64,000 nt of DNA from Endozoicomonas sp. GU-1 (lineage in GTDB: Bacteria > Pseudomonadota > Gammaproteobacteria > Pseudomonadales > Endozoicomonadaceae): the NCBI RefSeq assembly GCF_027366395.1, contig NZ_CP114771.1:1178001-1242000 (forward strand). Direction: 5' to 3'. The translations under genes were made by a program, and so were the position numbers. The notes beneath the pieces were generated by a model. It was given only the letters and a program-made list of their open reading frames with translations. It ran no database searches and was not told the origin of the DNA. This document shows, piece by piece, positions 16,907 to 24,785 of the stretch (its first letter is position 1; each line of letters starts with the position of its first letter).

Positions 16907-17881
16907 ATGTCACGTGACACTTTATCGAATGACTCAATGGCACTGGTAGCGGATATCGGTGGCACCAACGCAAGGTTTGCACTCTCACTGGGTGGCAAGC
17001 TGCAAACAGACTCGGTACAAGTGCTGGCCTGTAATGACTACGACAACCTTGATCATGCGGTCAGCGCTTACCTGAAACATCAGCAAGTCGCCGTGGATCA
17101 TGCCTGCATGGCGTTTGCCTGCCCGGTGAGTGGCCAGACGATAAAAATGACCAACAACCATTGGGCATTCAACCAGTCTGACATGAAAGACACGCTGAAG
17201 TTGCGGTCCTTCAAAGTGATCAATGATTTTACCGCCCAGGCGCTTGCCCTCCCTGCCCTGCCTGAAAACACCCTGGTCAGGATTGGCCACGGAGAGGCAA
17301 TCCCGGGGGCCACCAAACTGATTATTGGACCAGGCACGGGCCTTGGCGTTGCCGCATTAAAGAAGGTAGGCGATCATTGGCTGCCTCTGCCCGGAGAGGG
17401 CGGACATGCGGCGTTTTCTCCCATATCCTCCATGGATAAGGAGATTCTCGGTATTATTCAGCAGCAGCTGGGCTATGTTTCCTGGGAATCGGTACTGTGC
17501 GGTTCTGGCATTGAGCGGCTGTATCAAGCCCACAGTATGTTGTCTGGCCAAACACAGACACTGAAAAATCATGAGATCACGGCCCGGGCCCTGAACGGGG
17601 ACCCCCTCTGTCGCCAGACACTACTGCATTTCTGCGAACTGCTGGGCAGGGCCGCCAGTAATGCGGCACTGACCACCGGAGCCCAGGGGGGCGTCTATAT
17701 TGCTGGCGGTATTATTCCACGCTTCCCGGAGTTCTTCGCTCAATCGGACTTCAGGACATCATTCGACCTGAACGATAAGATGGCCGGTTATCTGGCGGGT
17801 ATCCCCACCAACCTGATTGTTCACGACAATCCAGGCCTGACCGGTGCGTGTGAAGCATTAGGCAACCCGTTGATCCATTGA
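16907..17881 (+). CDS. glk: Glucokinase
   Basis: A 324-aa enzyme that phosphorylates glucose with ATP to glucose-6-phosphate. It is of the proteobacterial Glk family: ATP-binding LVADIGGTNARFAL at the N-terminus, substrate-loop NDFTAQA, GPGTGLGVA, and GEGGHAAFSP around the catalytic region, with AGGIIPR near the C-terminus. Length is normal. It is transcribed alone, convergent with the small membrane protein at 18053. It would complement the galETK genes by feeding glycolysis, but they are 27 kb away. Confidence 0.96.
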   Translation: MSRDTLSNDSMALVADIGGTNARFALSLGGKLQTDSVQVLACNDYDNLDHAVSAYLKHQQVAVDHACMAFACPVSGQTIKMTNNHWAFNQSDMKDTLKLRSFKVINDFTAQALALPALPENTLVRIGHGEAIPGATKLIIGPGTGLGVAALKKVGDHWLPLPGEGGHAAFSPISSMDKEILGIIQQQLGYVSWESVLCGSGIERLYQAHSMLSGQTQTLKNHEITARALNGDPLCRQTLLHFCELLGRAASNAALTTGAQGGVYIAGGIIPRFPEFFAQSDFRTSFDLNDKMAGYLAGIPTNLIVHDNPGLTGACEALGNPLIH

Positions 17882-18052
17882 TTTTTCGTGGCTGGCCCTG
17901 ATCCGGGTCAGCTTCCAGAGATATTGGAAGAGCAGCAATTGGTCCACAAGGGCCAGACAAATAGTGTTGACTGAGAGTGAATAATCGACCGGTCAATGCC
18001 AGGACAGTGAGTACCGGTTATTACTCTCAGAAGAAGAACAATTACTTTATTT

Positions 18053-18433
18053 TCAAACAACCTGCTCAGGGTCATGACTGATCAACTCTGTAAGCCGTAC
18101 AGGTGATTCCGTCGGGACTACATGCCGACACTGAACATACACATGCTCGGCGACCATACCAGCAGCACCACCTACGACTAAAGCTGCAAAAAAACCTGTG
18201 AAACATCCTGCATAAGCACCGGCAAACGCCGTAACAACATGTCCGACAGTAATTGCAACACCACAGGCTGTAGGCAGGCTAAAGGTCAGATTAACAGCTG
18301 TTCGTTCCAACAGTGAAACAGTTCGTCCCATACACTGACACTGACAAGATATTGGTTCTGGAATAAATGGTAGATTAGAGGCTTCCGCACTCTGAGTCTG
18401 AGGCATTTGAATAATTGATGTAGATGCTTGCAT
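18053..18433 (-). CDS. Small Cys/Gly-rich membrane protein, accessory
   Basis: A 126-aa protein of unknown function. ATG at 18433 has GAGGG six bases upstream (GAGGGTAATTCAATG). After a polar ~30-residue N-terminus comes a Cys cluster (ISCQCQCMG), then two hydrophobic stretches rich in Gly/Ala (ACGVAITVGHVVTAFAGAYA and CFTGFFAALVVGGAAGMVA) that would make a membrane hairpin. A short charged tail ends in HDPEQVV. The general plan resembles the 39339 product. It is divergent from the large repeat-NTase gene, and both carry sigma-E-like boxes in the shared 150-bp interval. A secreted membrane-inserting protein is possible; that is inference. Confidence 0.65.
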   Translation of the reverse strand: MQASTSIIQMPQTQSAEASNLPFIPEPISCQCQCMGRTVSLLERTAVNLTFSLPTACGVAITVGHVVTAFAGAYAGCFTGFFAALVVGGAAGMVAEHVYVQCRHVVPTESPVRLTELISHDPEQVV

Positions 18434-18462
18434 TGAATTACCCTCAAAGATGTCTAAATCTT

Positions 18463-18491
18463 TTAAGAGCCTGAATTTAGCAATTAGTTTC
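18463..18491 (-). promoter_or_regulatory. Sigma-E-like promoter for the 18433 gene
   Basis: On the minus strand: GAAACTA (18491-18485), 16 bases, TCTTAA (18468-18463), 29 bases before the ATG. The -35 has one mismatch to GGAACTA. The same GAAACTA variant occurs at 54085. Confidence 0.45.
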
Positions 18492-18537
18492 ATAATTTTA
18501 GTGTTCCCAGCTTCACCCCCCGTAATCCACCTGAAAC

Positions 18538-18566
18538 GGAACCTGTTCAGCATTTTGAGGTCTGAT
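18538..18566 (+). promoter_or_regulatory. Sigma-E-like promoter for the repeat-NTase gene
   Basis: GGAACCT (18538-18544), 16 bases, TCTGAT (18561-18566). The -10 box equals the E. coli sigma-E TCTGA. An ATG follows at 18585, in the wrong frame for the long downstream gene. Confidence 0.55.
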
Positions 18567-18792
18567 AGCGATATTTACAGTCTAATGTGCGCGGGGCTTT
18601 ATTCTGAAAGCAACCACATCAACCTACGCCCACCCAAAGCCTGCTGACCGGGTTCGCCAACAAACCGCTTCAGGCAGGGTTCCTGACCGCAACGGAAGTA
18701 CATTTAATGGCAAAAGAGTCTCAAACCATCAATACCACAGGGGTATAGCCCCATCCCGGGATAATCCCAAAGGTATTGAGGACGCTTTTTGG

Positions 18793-20690
18793 AAAAAGAG
18801 ACCATTACAGGGACGGCAAGTCACCCCGGCTGTGGTGCTTAACGCCTATGGAAAAGACAGAACCTCTCTCAGAACTGGCTTTTTTCTGTCAAAACTGTGC
18901 TTACAGAACATTCTACTCAACCGCAGAAAAGTGACCCCGGATCAGGTCATCCAGGAATTCACCCGGAAGCCAGATCGAACTAAGTATCTGGTGGCAATCA
19001 CACGCTTCAAAGCAGAATGTTGTCAGAAAGGCCTGCTGTTGAAAGGTCGGCGGATCTCACCGGATGAGGTGGTTAACGAGTTCCAGGTCGCCCGGGCAAC
19101 ACTGGAGCTGGCTCGCTTTATGGAAGAATGTTGTTTGAAGGGCCTGCCGTTAAAGGGCCGACAGGTCACACCGGAAGCGGTGGTCAGGGCCTTCCCGGAT
19201 AGTCTGCCAGGCAAACTGGGGATCGCGCGCTTTATGGAACAATGTTGTCTGAGAGGTTTGCCGTTGAATAGCCAGCAGGTGACACCGGACGACGTGGTTA
19301 AGGCTTTCCCGGAGAATCCGGAAGGCAAACTGGGAAAAGCACGCTTCATAGCGGAATGCTGCCTGAAGGGCCTGATATTGAATGGCCAACGGGTCTCACC
19401 GGATGCCGTGGTCAGGCATTATCAGGCAGCCAGAGCAACCCTGGAAATAGCGCGCTTCAAAGCAGAATGCTGCCTGCAAGGCTTGCTGTTGAAGGGCCAG
19501 CAGGTCACACCGGCTATGGTGGTTAAGGATTTCCCGGACAGTGTGCAAGGCAAACTGGGTATTGCACGCTTCAAAGCGGAATGCTGCCTGAGAGACCTTG
19601 CACTGCTTGGCCAACAGGTCACACCCGACGAAGTGGTTAAGGATTTCCCGGACAGTCCGCTTGGTAAACTGGGTATTGCACGCTTCAAAGCGGAATGCTG
19701 TCTGAGGGGTCTGGTGTTGTATGGCCAGCAGGTCACAGCGGATGCCGTGGTTAACGATTATCAGGCTGCCAATGCGACACTGGAGCTAGCACACTTCAAA
19801 GCAGAATGCTGCCTGAAAGGCCTGCTGTTGAAAGGCAGGCACGTGACATCGGATGAGGTGGTTAAGGGTTTCCCGGATAATCCGGAAGGCAGACTGGGGC
19901 TGGCGCATTTTATGGAACGATGCTGCCTGAAGGGCATGGCATTAAATGGCCAGCAGATCACACCGGACACGGTGGTTAAGAGGTTCCCAAACAGCCCGGA
20001 AGGCAGACTGGGGACATTACGCTTCAGCGAACAATGTTGCCTGAAGGGCCTGGCGTTGCCGAACCGGCAGGCCACACCGGATGTGGTGGCCAAGAATTAT
20101 CAGGGGGCCGGGGCAACACTGGAGCTGGCGCGCTTTAAAGCAGAATGTTGCCTGAGGGGACTGGTGCTGAACGGCCAGCAAGTCACAACGGATGCGGTGG
20201 TTAAGGGTTATCAGGCAGCCGGGGCAACACTGGAGCTGGCACGCTTTAAAGAGGAATGTTGCCTGAGAGGTCTGGTGTTGAATGGCCAGCAGGTCACACC
20301 GGATGCGGTGGTGAAGGATTTCCCGGATACCCGGGAAGGCAGACTGGGGATAGCGCGCTTTAAGGAACAATGTTGCCTGAGGGCCCTGGCGTTGAATCAC
20401 CGGCAGGTCACACCGGATGAGGTGGTCAGGGGTTTCAGGGCGGCCAGGGCACCTCTGGCGCAGGCACGCTTTAAAATGGAATGTTGCCTGAGGGGACTGG
20501 CGGTTAATGGCCAGCAGGTCACACCGGATGCAGTGGTTAAGGATTTTCCGGAAAGTTCGGACGGCAAACTGGGAATAGTACGCTTCAAGGATCAATGTTG
20601 TCTGAGGGGCCTGGCGTTCAATGGTCAGCAGGTTACACCGGAGGCGGTGGTTAAGGATTATGAACGCAGTGGCTGGTTGCTCGAAAAAGC
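18793..20690 (+). repeat. Coding tandem repeats, ~111-114 bp units
   Basis: About 16 units of 37-38 codons, each carrying near-identical DNA around CAGCAGGTCACACCGGATG and GAATGTTGCCTGA. Units are similar at DNA level, which allows recombination and copy-number change. The last unit (20610-20690) is degenerate. Confidence 0.85.
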
Positions 20691-22278
20691 GGTTTTTTAT
20701 TCTCAGCTGGCATTGAATGCAAGAGAATTGAATAGCGCCTGTCTGGATAATCGGAAAGTACTGGCAGCGTTTAATGAAGCACCCGGCGATCAGTCTGCAA
20801 AGCAAATCAGGTATTTGATTCAAAAGCTGAAACAATCTCAAAAGTACGAGGAAACCAGCGAAGCTCAGGAGACACTGCAAGAGGCCTGGCAAATCCTGAA
20901 CAGCGTATCGGTCAAAGACGATGAGCATGATCGACTGGAATGTCTATTGAAATTCATGGCTATGCAGCATGGGCTGTCAATTGATCATCAGGTGGTGTCA
21001 GCGCAACAGGTATTGCAATCCATCACAGGCCTGAGGCGCTCATTCAAGAATTCACGTATACATTTTTTCTTTCTGGCACACTGCTATATCACCAGCCAGT
21101 CTATTAATGGACAAGCCATCCATAAGGAACAGGTTCTGAATTGCCTTCAGCATTTTCCGGAAGGAAGCAAACGGCGTCATGCGTTGGTCTCCTGGTTTGA
21201 ACAACGCAACTGCGAAGTTCATAAAGCCAGGATAATTGACAGTTTGCTGTATAAACGGGCAAATACCGTTGCCTCAGGGAGCAGTCCCCAAAGACACGCA
21301 GCCTCTGCCAGTCAACACAAAGCGGCGGTTCCCGTGAAGTATCCCGTAGCAACAGCAGACGGACCGGGCTTCCCGGAAAGGCAGGCTTCCCGGTTAAATG
21401 TGCTGATACTGAATACACTGGAGATCATCCAGGAAATCAATGACGCCTGTGACGTTCCCGCCATACTGGTGACCGGTTCATACGCGCGTTGTTTACAGAA
21501 CCTCTGCTCCTCATTCAATGATATTGACATTATTTGCACGACAGATGAGTCGGCCAGAACCCTCTTTGAAAAGCTGCAGGTACTTAACACCGACAGGGAT
21601 TCAGAAATCCCCAAGAGCATGACCATCAGCCGGGCTCCCGGATGCCCGGCGATCAAACTCCCGACAGCTTACAATATTCAGCTTAAAGACGGTGATCTGG
21701 GTATGAAAGTAATGGACCTTCAGGTCAGTGTTAACGCCCTGGTAACAGACAGAAATACAGCACGATTGGCCATTGACGTTCCAGGCGTGAACAGGCCGGT
21801 GTGGTGTTTGTCGTTTGCTGAAGAAACCGGATTACTGAACAATACGCTGGCATACCTTGCCGATAACCTTGAGCTGCTGACAGATCGGTTGCAAAGAAGA
21901 GAGATATCTTCCATACCACGAACCATTCTGTTTAATTTTCCACAAAACCCGGAGGAGCATATTTATGGCCTGCTGATGCGCTCCCTGCTCACCCTGAATA
22001 AAGCCAGGCAGTTCATCGCTCTGCACCGTGAAAACAAGCCCGGAAAACCTGACTGCCAGACTCACCAGCGGCAAAAACAACAACAGCGCCTGCAAGTGCT
22101 GACGGAGAATCTTCAAGTGAAATTGAAGAGCCATATTTACCGTCAAGCGTTTGAGCACAGAGTTAACAGCTGGTTATTGACAGCTGTGCATGAGAGTGAT
22201 TTTGAGATCAAAAGAAAGGACTTTGTCACAACACTGCTTGCGATGATTCAGCCTGAATCAAGGCCATCGCCGGGGTAA
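18832..22278 (+). CDS. Giant helical-repeat protein with C-terminal nucleotidyltransferase-like domain
   Basis: The frame is open from 18586. The GTG at 18832 gives 1148 aa but lies inside the first repeat and has no ribosome-binding site, so the real start is upstream, probably ATG 18585 with one frame break. About 16 units of 37-38 residues follow (consensus VTPDAVVKDFPDS..GKLGI then ARFKAECCLRGLALNGQQ). Two variants alternate irregularly: FPDS..GKLGIARF and a one-residue-shorter YQAA.ATLELARF. Each looks like two helices, so an alpha-solenoid is likely. After ~220 residues of other helices, GSYARCLQNLCSSFNDIDII near residue 881 fits the polymerase-beta-type nucleotidyltransferase signature (GS ... 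DxD). A binding solenoid joined to an AMP- or nucleotide-transferring head is the natural reading. Substrate unknown; a host-directed toxin is inference. Confidence 0.7.
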   Translation: MVLNAYGKDRTSLRTGFFLSKLCLQNILLNRRKVTPDQVIQEFTRKPDRTKYLVAITRFKAECCQKGLLLKGRRISPDEVVNEFQVARATLELARFMEECCLKGLPLKGRQVTPEAVVRAFPDSLPGKLGIARFMEQCCLRGLPLNSQQVTPDDVVKAFPENPEGKLGKARFIAECCLKGLILNGQRVSPDAVVRHYQAARATLEIARFKAECCLQGLLLKGQQVTPAMVVKDFPDSVQGKLGIARFKAECCLRDLALLGQQVTPDEVVKDFPDSPLGKLGIARFKAECCLRGLVLYGQQVTADAVVNDYQAANATLELAHFKAECCLKGLLLKGRHVTSDEVVKGFPDNPEGRLGLAHFMERCCLKGMALNGQQITPDTVVKRFPNSPEGRLGTLRFSEQCCLKGLALPNRQATPDVVAKNYQGAGATLELARFKAECCLRGLVLNGQQVTTDAVVKGYQAAGATLELARFKEECCLRGLVLNGQQVTPDAVVKDFPDTREGRLGIARFKEQCCLRALALNHRQVTPDEVVRGFRAARAPLAQARFKMECCLRGLAVNGQQVTPDAVVKDFPESSDGKLGIVRFKDQCCLRGLAFNGQQVTPEAVVKDYERSGWLLEKAVFYSQLALNARELNSACLDNRKVLAAFNEAPGDQSAKQIRYLIQKLKQSQKYEETSEAQETLQEAWQILNSVSVKDDEHDRLECLLKFMAMQHGLSIDHQVVSAQQVLQSITGLRRSFKNSRIHFFFLAHCYITSQSINGQAIHKEQVLNCLQHFPEGSKRRHALVSWFEQRNCEVHKARIIDSLLYKRANTVASGSSPQRHAASASQHKAAVPVKYPVATADGPGFPERQASRLNVLILNTLEIIQEINDACDVPAILVTGSYARCLQNLCSSFNDIDIICTTDESARTLFEKLQVLNTDRDSEIPKSMTISRAPGCPAIKLPTAYNIQLKDGDLGMKVMDLQVSVNALVTDRNTARLAIDVPGVNRPVWCLSFAEETGLLNNTLAYLADNLELLTDRLQRREISSIPRTILFNFPQNPEEHIYGLLMRSLLTLNKARQFIALHRENKPGKPDCQTHQRQKQQQRLQVLTENLQVKLKSHIYRQAFEHRVNSWLLTAVHESDFEIKRKDFVTTLLAMIQPESRPSPG

Positions 22279-22383
22279 GCTTGCATAAAATGATAAGCAC
22301 CCCTAAAAAAGAAGTATGCACTGAGTTTTCCAACACCTTGAGAAATCACAACAATCACTGCCATTGAGAGGTTGCAAAATAAG

Positions 22384-24735
22384 ATGCTTGTATCCGCTGC
22401 TGCCCATCACAATAGACGACTTATTGATTATAAAAAAGCCCCGAAAAACCATCATAACAAAAGAAAACAGCAACAGGAAAACAACCATCCCTCGAAAAAG
22501 GTCAGGCTGTATACTGTCCGGATAAATCATCAGGGGCGCATTAAACAGACGGGATTAAAAAAGAAACTACCGGAATATCAGGTGGCTATGGCAAAAAGTC
22601 AGCCTGTTCACCAAAACTCACAGATACGTAAACAGCAGATTGATTCAAAGCAGAGCACTGAAAGTCATTCAATTCCCACAATACTGAATAGAGTACTGGA
22701 TGATATTCGTAAAATGGATATTGAGTATGCTTTAGGTCCTGATAAATCCGCTCAAATGCCAAAGCATAAGAGATTATCCATTCACGGTAATATCACCTGT
22801 GTTGAAAAGATTTATCAACATTTACTGGTACCGAAGATTCATCACTTGATACAGGAATCTTCCCCAATTAATGACGTAAAACAACGGCAGACCCAATACG
22901 CCATGCAAATAGCAGAGTTAGTCAAAACCTACAAAGTAGCCCAATGTGATGAGATGACGCATTTAATGGCTTCCTGCTGTCTGGAAAATCCCACCATCAC
23001 CCTGTTTAAAATGGTTATCAACTTTTTTTTTGCGAGAACCGGATCAAAGAAAGGAAAATTGGATAGATCCACCACTCATGTCTGTTTGATGGTATGCCCA
23101 AAACTTTCAGGTGATAGTGTGCAGATGCAAAGCCAATGGTATGAAGCGGGATACAAACATACCTATAGTGATCTGTATGGTGCTGACGGGAGCTACCATA
23201 AGCCGCCCTATATGGCGACTTCTGATCTTTACATTGCGGATCCGTGTCAGTATGAATATTGGCCAGGAAGCCAGTGGCAACAATTTATCAGCAGTATTGC
23301 CGATCAATATCTCACACCAACGGGTAAAGATTTTAAAAAAATAAAGGTACAAATAACGCGCTATCACTCAGAAACTGCCGTTAACGAGCTACCGGCCACA
23401 GATATACAGACAGTGCCAGTTAACAGGGCTAGCACAGACTATTCAGCCATACCCGCCTATTTTTATCTTGAAGAATTTGTAAACAAATTAAGGAAAAAAG
23501 TTCAGGGAGAAAAACAACGGGCTATTGAGATCACCAAGAAAAGACTGGTAAGGAATGCTGTAAAGATCCCGGCTTTTGACACCGTAAAATCAAAACACAG
23601 GAAAAAATGGTCAACCCATTTAATACGTGTTCTGGCCTGGAAAATGAACCTTGATGTTAACGTTCTGTGCCGTGAAGATCTGGCTATTATTAATCCAAAA
23701 TCAGAGGACTACTATCAATATATAATTGACTTTTTAGGCAAATCAATAATCGAATCATCAAAACATATTAACAATATGACCAACAGCTTTAACAAGTATG
23801 GATTTCCATTTCCTGAACCATGCCGCCGATGTTTTTTACCATCAAAAAAATGGCTACCGGGCCATATCAGGCATCTGCTTAGAGTGGCCAAACCTGAACG
23901 ATCATTGTCGGACGGCGAACTGATTAAAGTATTGAGAGTACTGAATCCTGTGGAACTACAAGATACCTATTTACGCTATTTACATGAGTATTTGCAAAAT
24001 AAGCTGGTTGACAACCCGGGCCCCCGAGTACTGGAAAATGCCCTGAGCAGTATTAAAGATGGGCCCCACCCCATCCCCCTCCCCGCCATTGCGGGATTCA
24101 CCAACTGGAATATATTGACATTACGAAAACTGGCTGATTTGTGTGTAGAAAAGTTTGGCGGCATCTCGGCAAAAACGGTTACTGCCTACCCTTCTGTTAG
24201 CAAAAGAGAAGTGATACCAACCTCACACGATGAGTTTACCGCCTGGTTTCTCCACAGACTTACCAATAATCAATTTAATTTCAATAATTTCGATGGCAAG
24301 CTAAAGACTGCAAACCTGATTATTCATATCCCCCCGATAGAAGGTATCACATTTAACCCCGTTCCAAAGAGGGCTGACTGGATATTGTACTATGTCTATC
24401 AATACGGTTTTGACAAAAAAGAGATTTTCCATCAGACCTCTTCGACAACACTCTATCAAATGCTGAAACGCATTACCTCACGGGAAAAGCATTCAGAATT
24501 ATACGATAGATTATTGTATCTCAGCTCAACATGGAGTGACCTCAAAGCCAGCAGCTATTTGACCACCTTGAGAGCACATAACATCAAACTGCCCGATGAT
24601 TTAATGTATTGTACAGCCAAAAGCAGGATGATTAAGATGCATGCAAGGGCAGAAAAACTGAAGGAATCAGGCTGGCTGGCAGGGGATATAGACCTGTCAC
24701 AGCATCAAACATCAAAGCATAAAAACGGTTTCTAG
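22384..24735 (+). CDS. Tandem paralogue 1: NLS-like, Cys-His-Asp candidate enzyme
   Basis: A 783-aa protein, first of four tandem copies. ATG at 22384 matches the start of the other copies; GAGAGG lies just upstream. Residues ~25-42 form a bipartite nuclear-localisation-like signal (NKRKQQQ, spacer, SKKVRL). The central part holds VAQCDEMTHLMASCC, THVCLMVCP, DGSYH and YIADPCQYEYWPG, conserved in all four copies. Cys, His and Asp in this order resemble the triad of papain-like or transglutaminase-like enzymes. The C-terminal half is helical with conserved blocks (INPKSEDYYQY, LNPVELQDTYLRYLHEYLQ). No signal peptide or membrane segment. Noticeably richer in A and T than the neighbouring glk and NTase genes. 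Family not recognised. Confidence 0.72.
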   Translation: MLVSAAAHHNRRLIDYKKAPKNHHNKRKQQQENNHPSKKVRLYTVRINHQGRIKQTGLKKKLPEYQVAMAKSQPVHQNSQIRKQQIDSKQSTESHSIPTILNRVLDDIRKMDIEYALGPDKSAQMPKHKRLSIHGNITCVEKIYQHLLVPKIHHLIQESSPINDVKQRQTQYAMQIAELVKTYKVAQCDEMTHLMASCCLENPTITLFKMVINFFFARTGSKKGKLDRSTTHVCLMVCPKLSGDSVQMQSQWYEAGYKHTYSDLYGADGSYHKPPYMATSDLYIADPCQYEYWPGSQWQQFISSIADQYLTPTGKDFKKIKVQITRYHSETAVNELPATDIQTVPVNRASTDYSAIPAYFYLEEFVNKLRKKVQGEKQRAIEITKKRLVRNAVKIPAFDTVKSKHRKKWSTHLIRVLAWKMNLDVNVLCREDLAIINPKSEDYYQYIIDFLGKSIIESSKHINNMTNSFNKYGFPFPEPCRRCFLPSKKWLPGHIRHLLRVAKPERSLSDGELIKVLRVLNPVELQDTYLRYLHEYLQNKLVDNPGPRVLENALSSIKDGPHPIPLPAIAGFTNWNILTLRKLADLCVEKFGGISAKTVTAYPSVSKREVIPTSHDEFTAWFLHRLTNNQFNFNNFDGKLKTANLIIHIPPIEGITFNPVPKRADWILYYVYQYGFDKKEIFHQTSSTTLYQMLKRITSREKHSELYDRLLYLSSTWSDLKASSYLTTLRAHNIKLPDDLMYCTAKSRMIKMHARAEKLKESGWLAGDIDLSQHQTSKHKNGF

Positions 24736-24785
24736 CGCTTTGAAACATCATAACAATTGCTGCCATTAAGAGGTTAAATCATAGT

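Noticed and set aside
18850-20690. Regularly spaced similar units that could suggest a CRISPR array
   Set aside because: Units are 111-114 bp, contiguous, in frame and encode a protein repeat; there are no short repeats with unique spacers and no cas genes.
18793-20690. Calling the repeat array a true TALE-like DNA-binding domain
   Set aside because: Only the TPD.VV opening and two-helix plan are similar; there is no clear two-residue specificity position and the unit is 37-38 rather than 33-35 residues.
19023-20928. Several long minus-strand frames opposite the giant repeat gene
   Set aside because: They repeat with the period of the sense-strand repeats, lack start signals, and exist only because the repeat unit has no stop in that frame.
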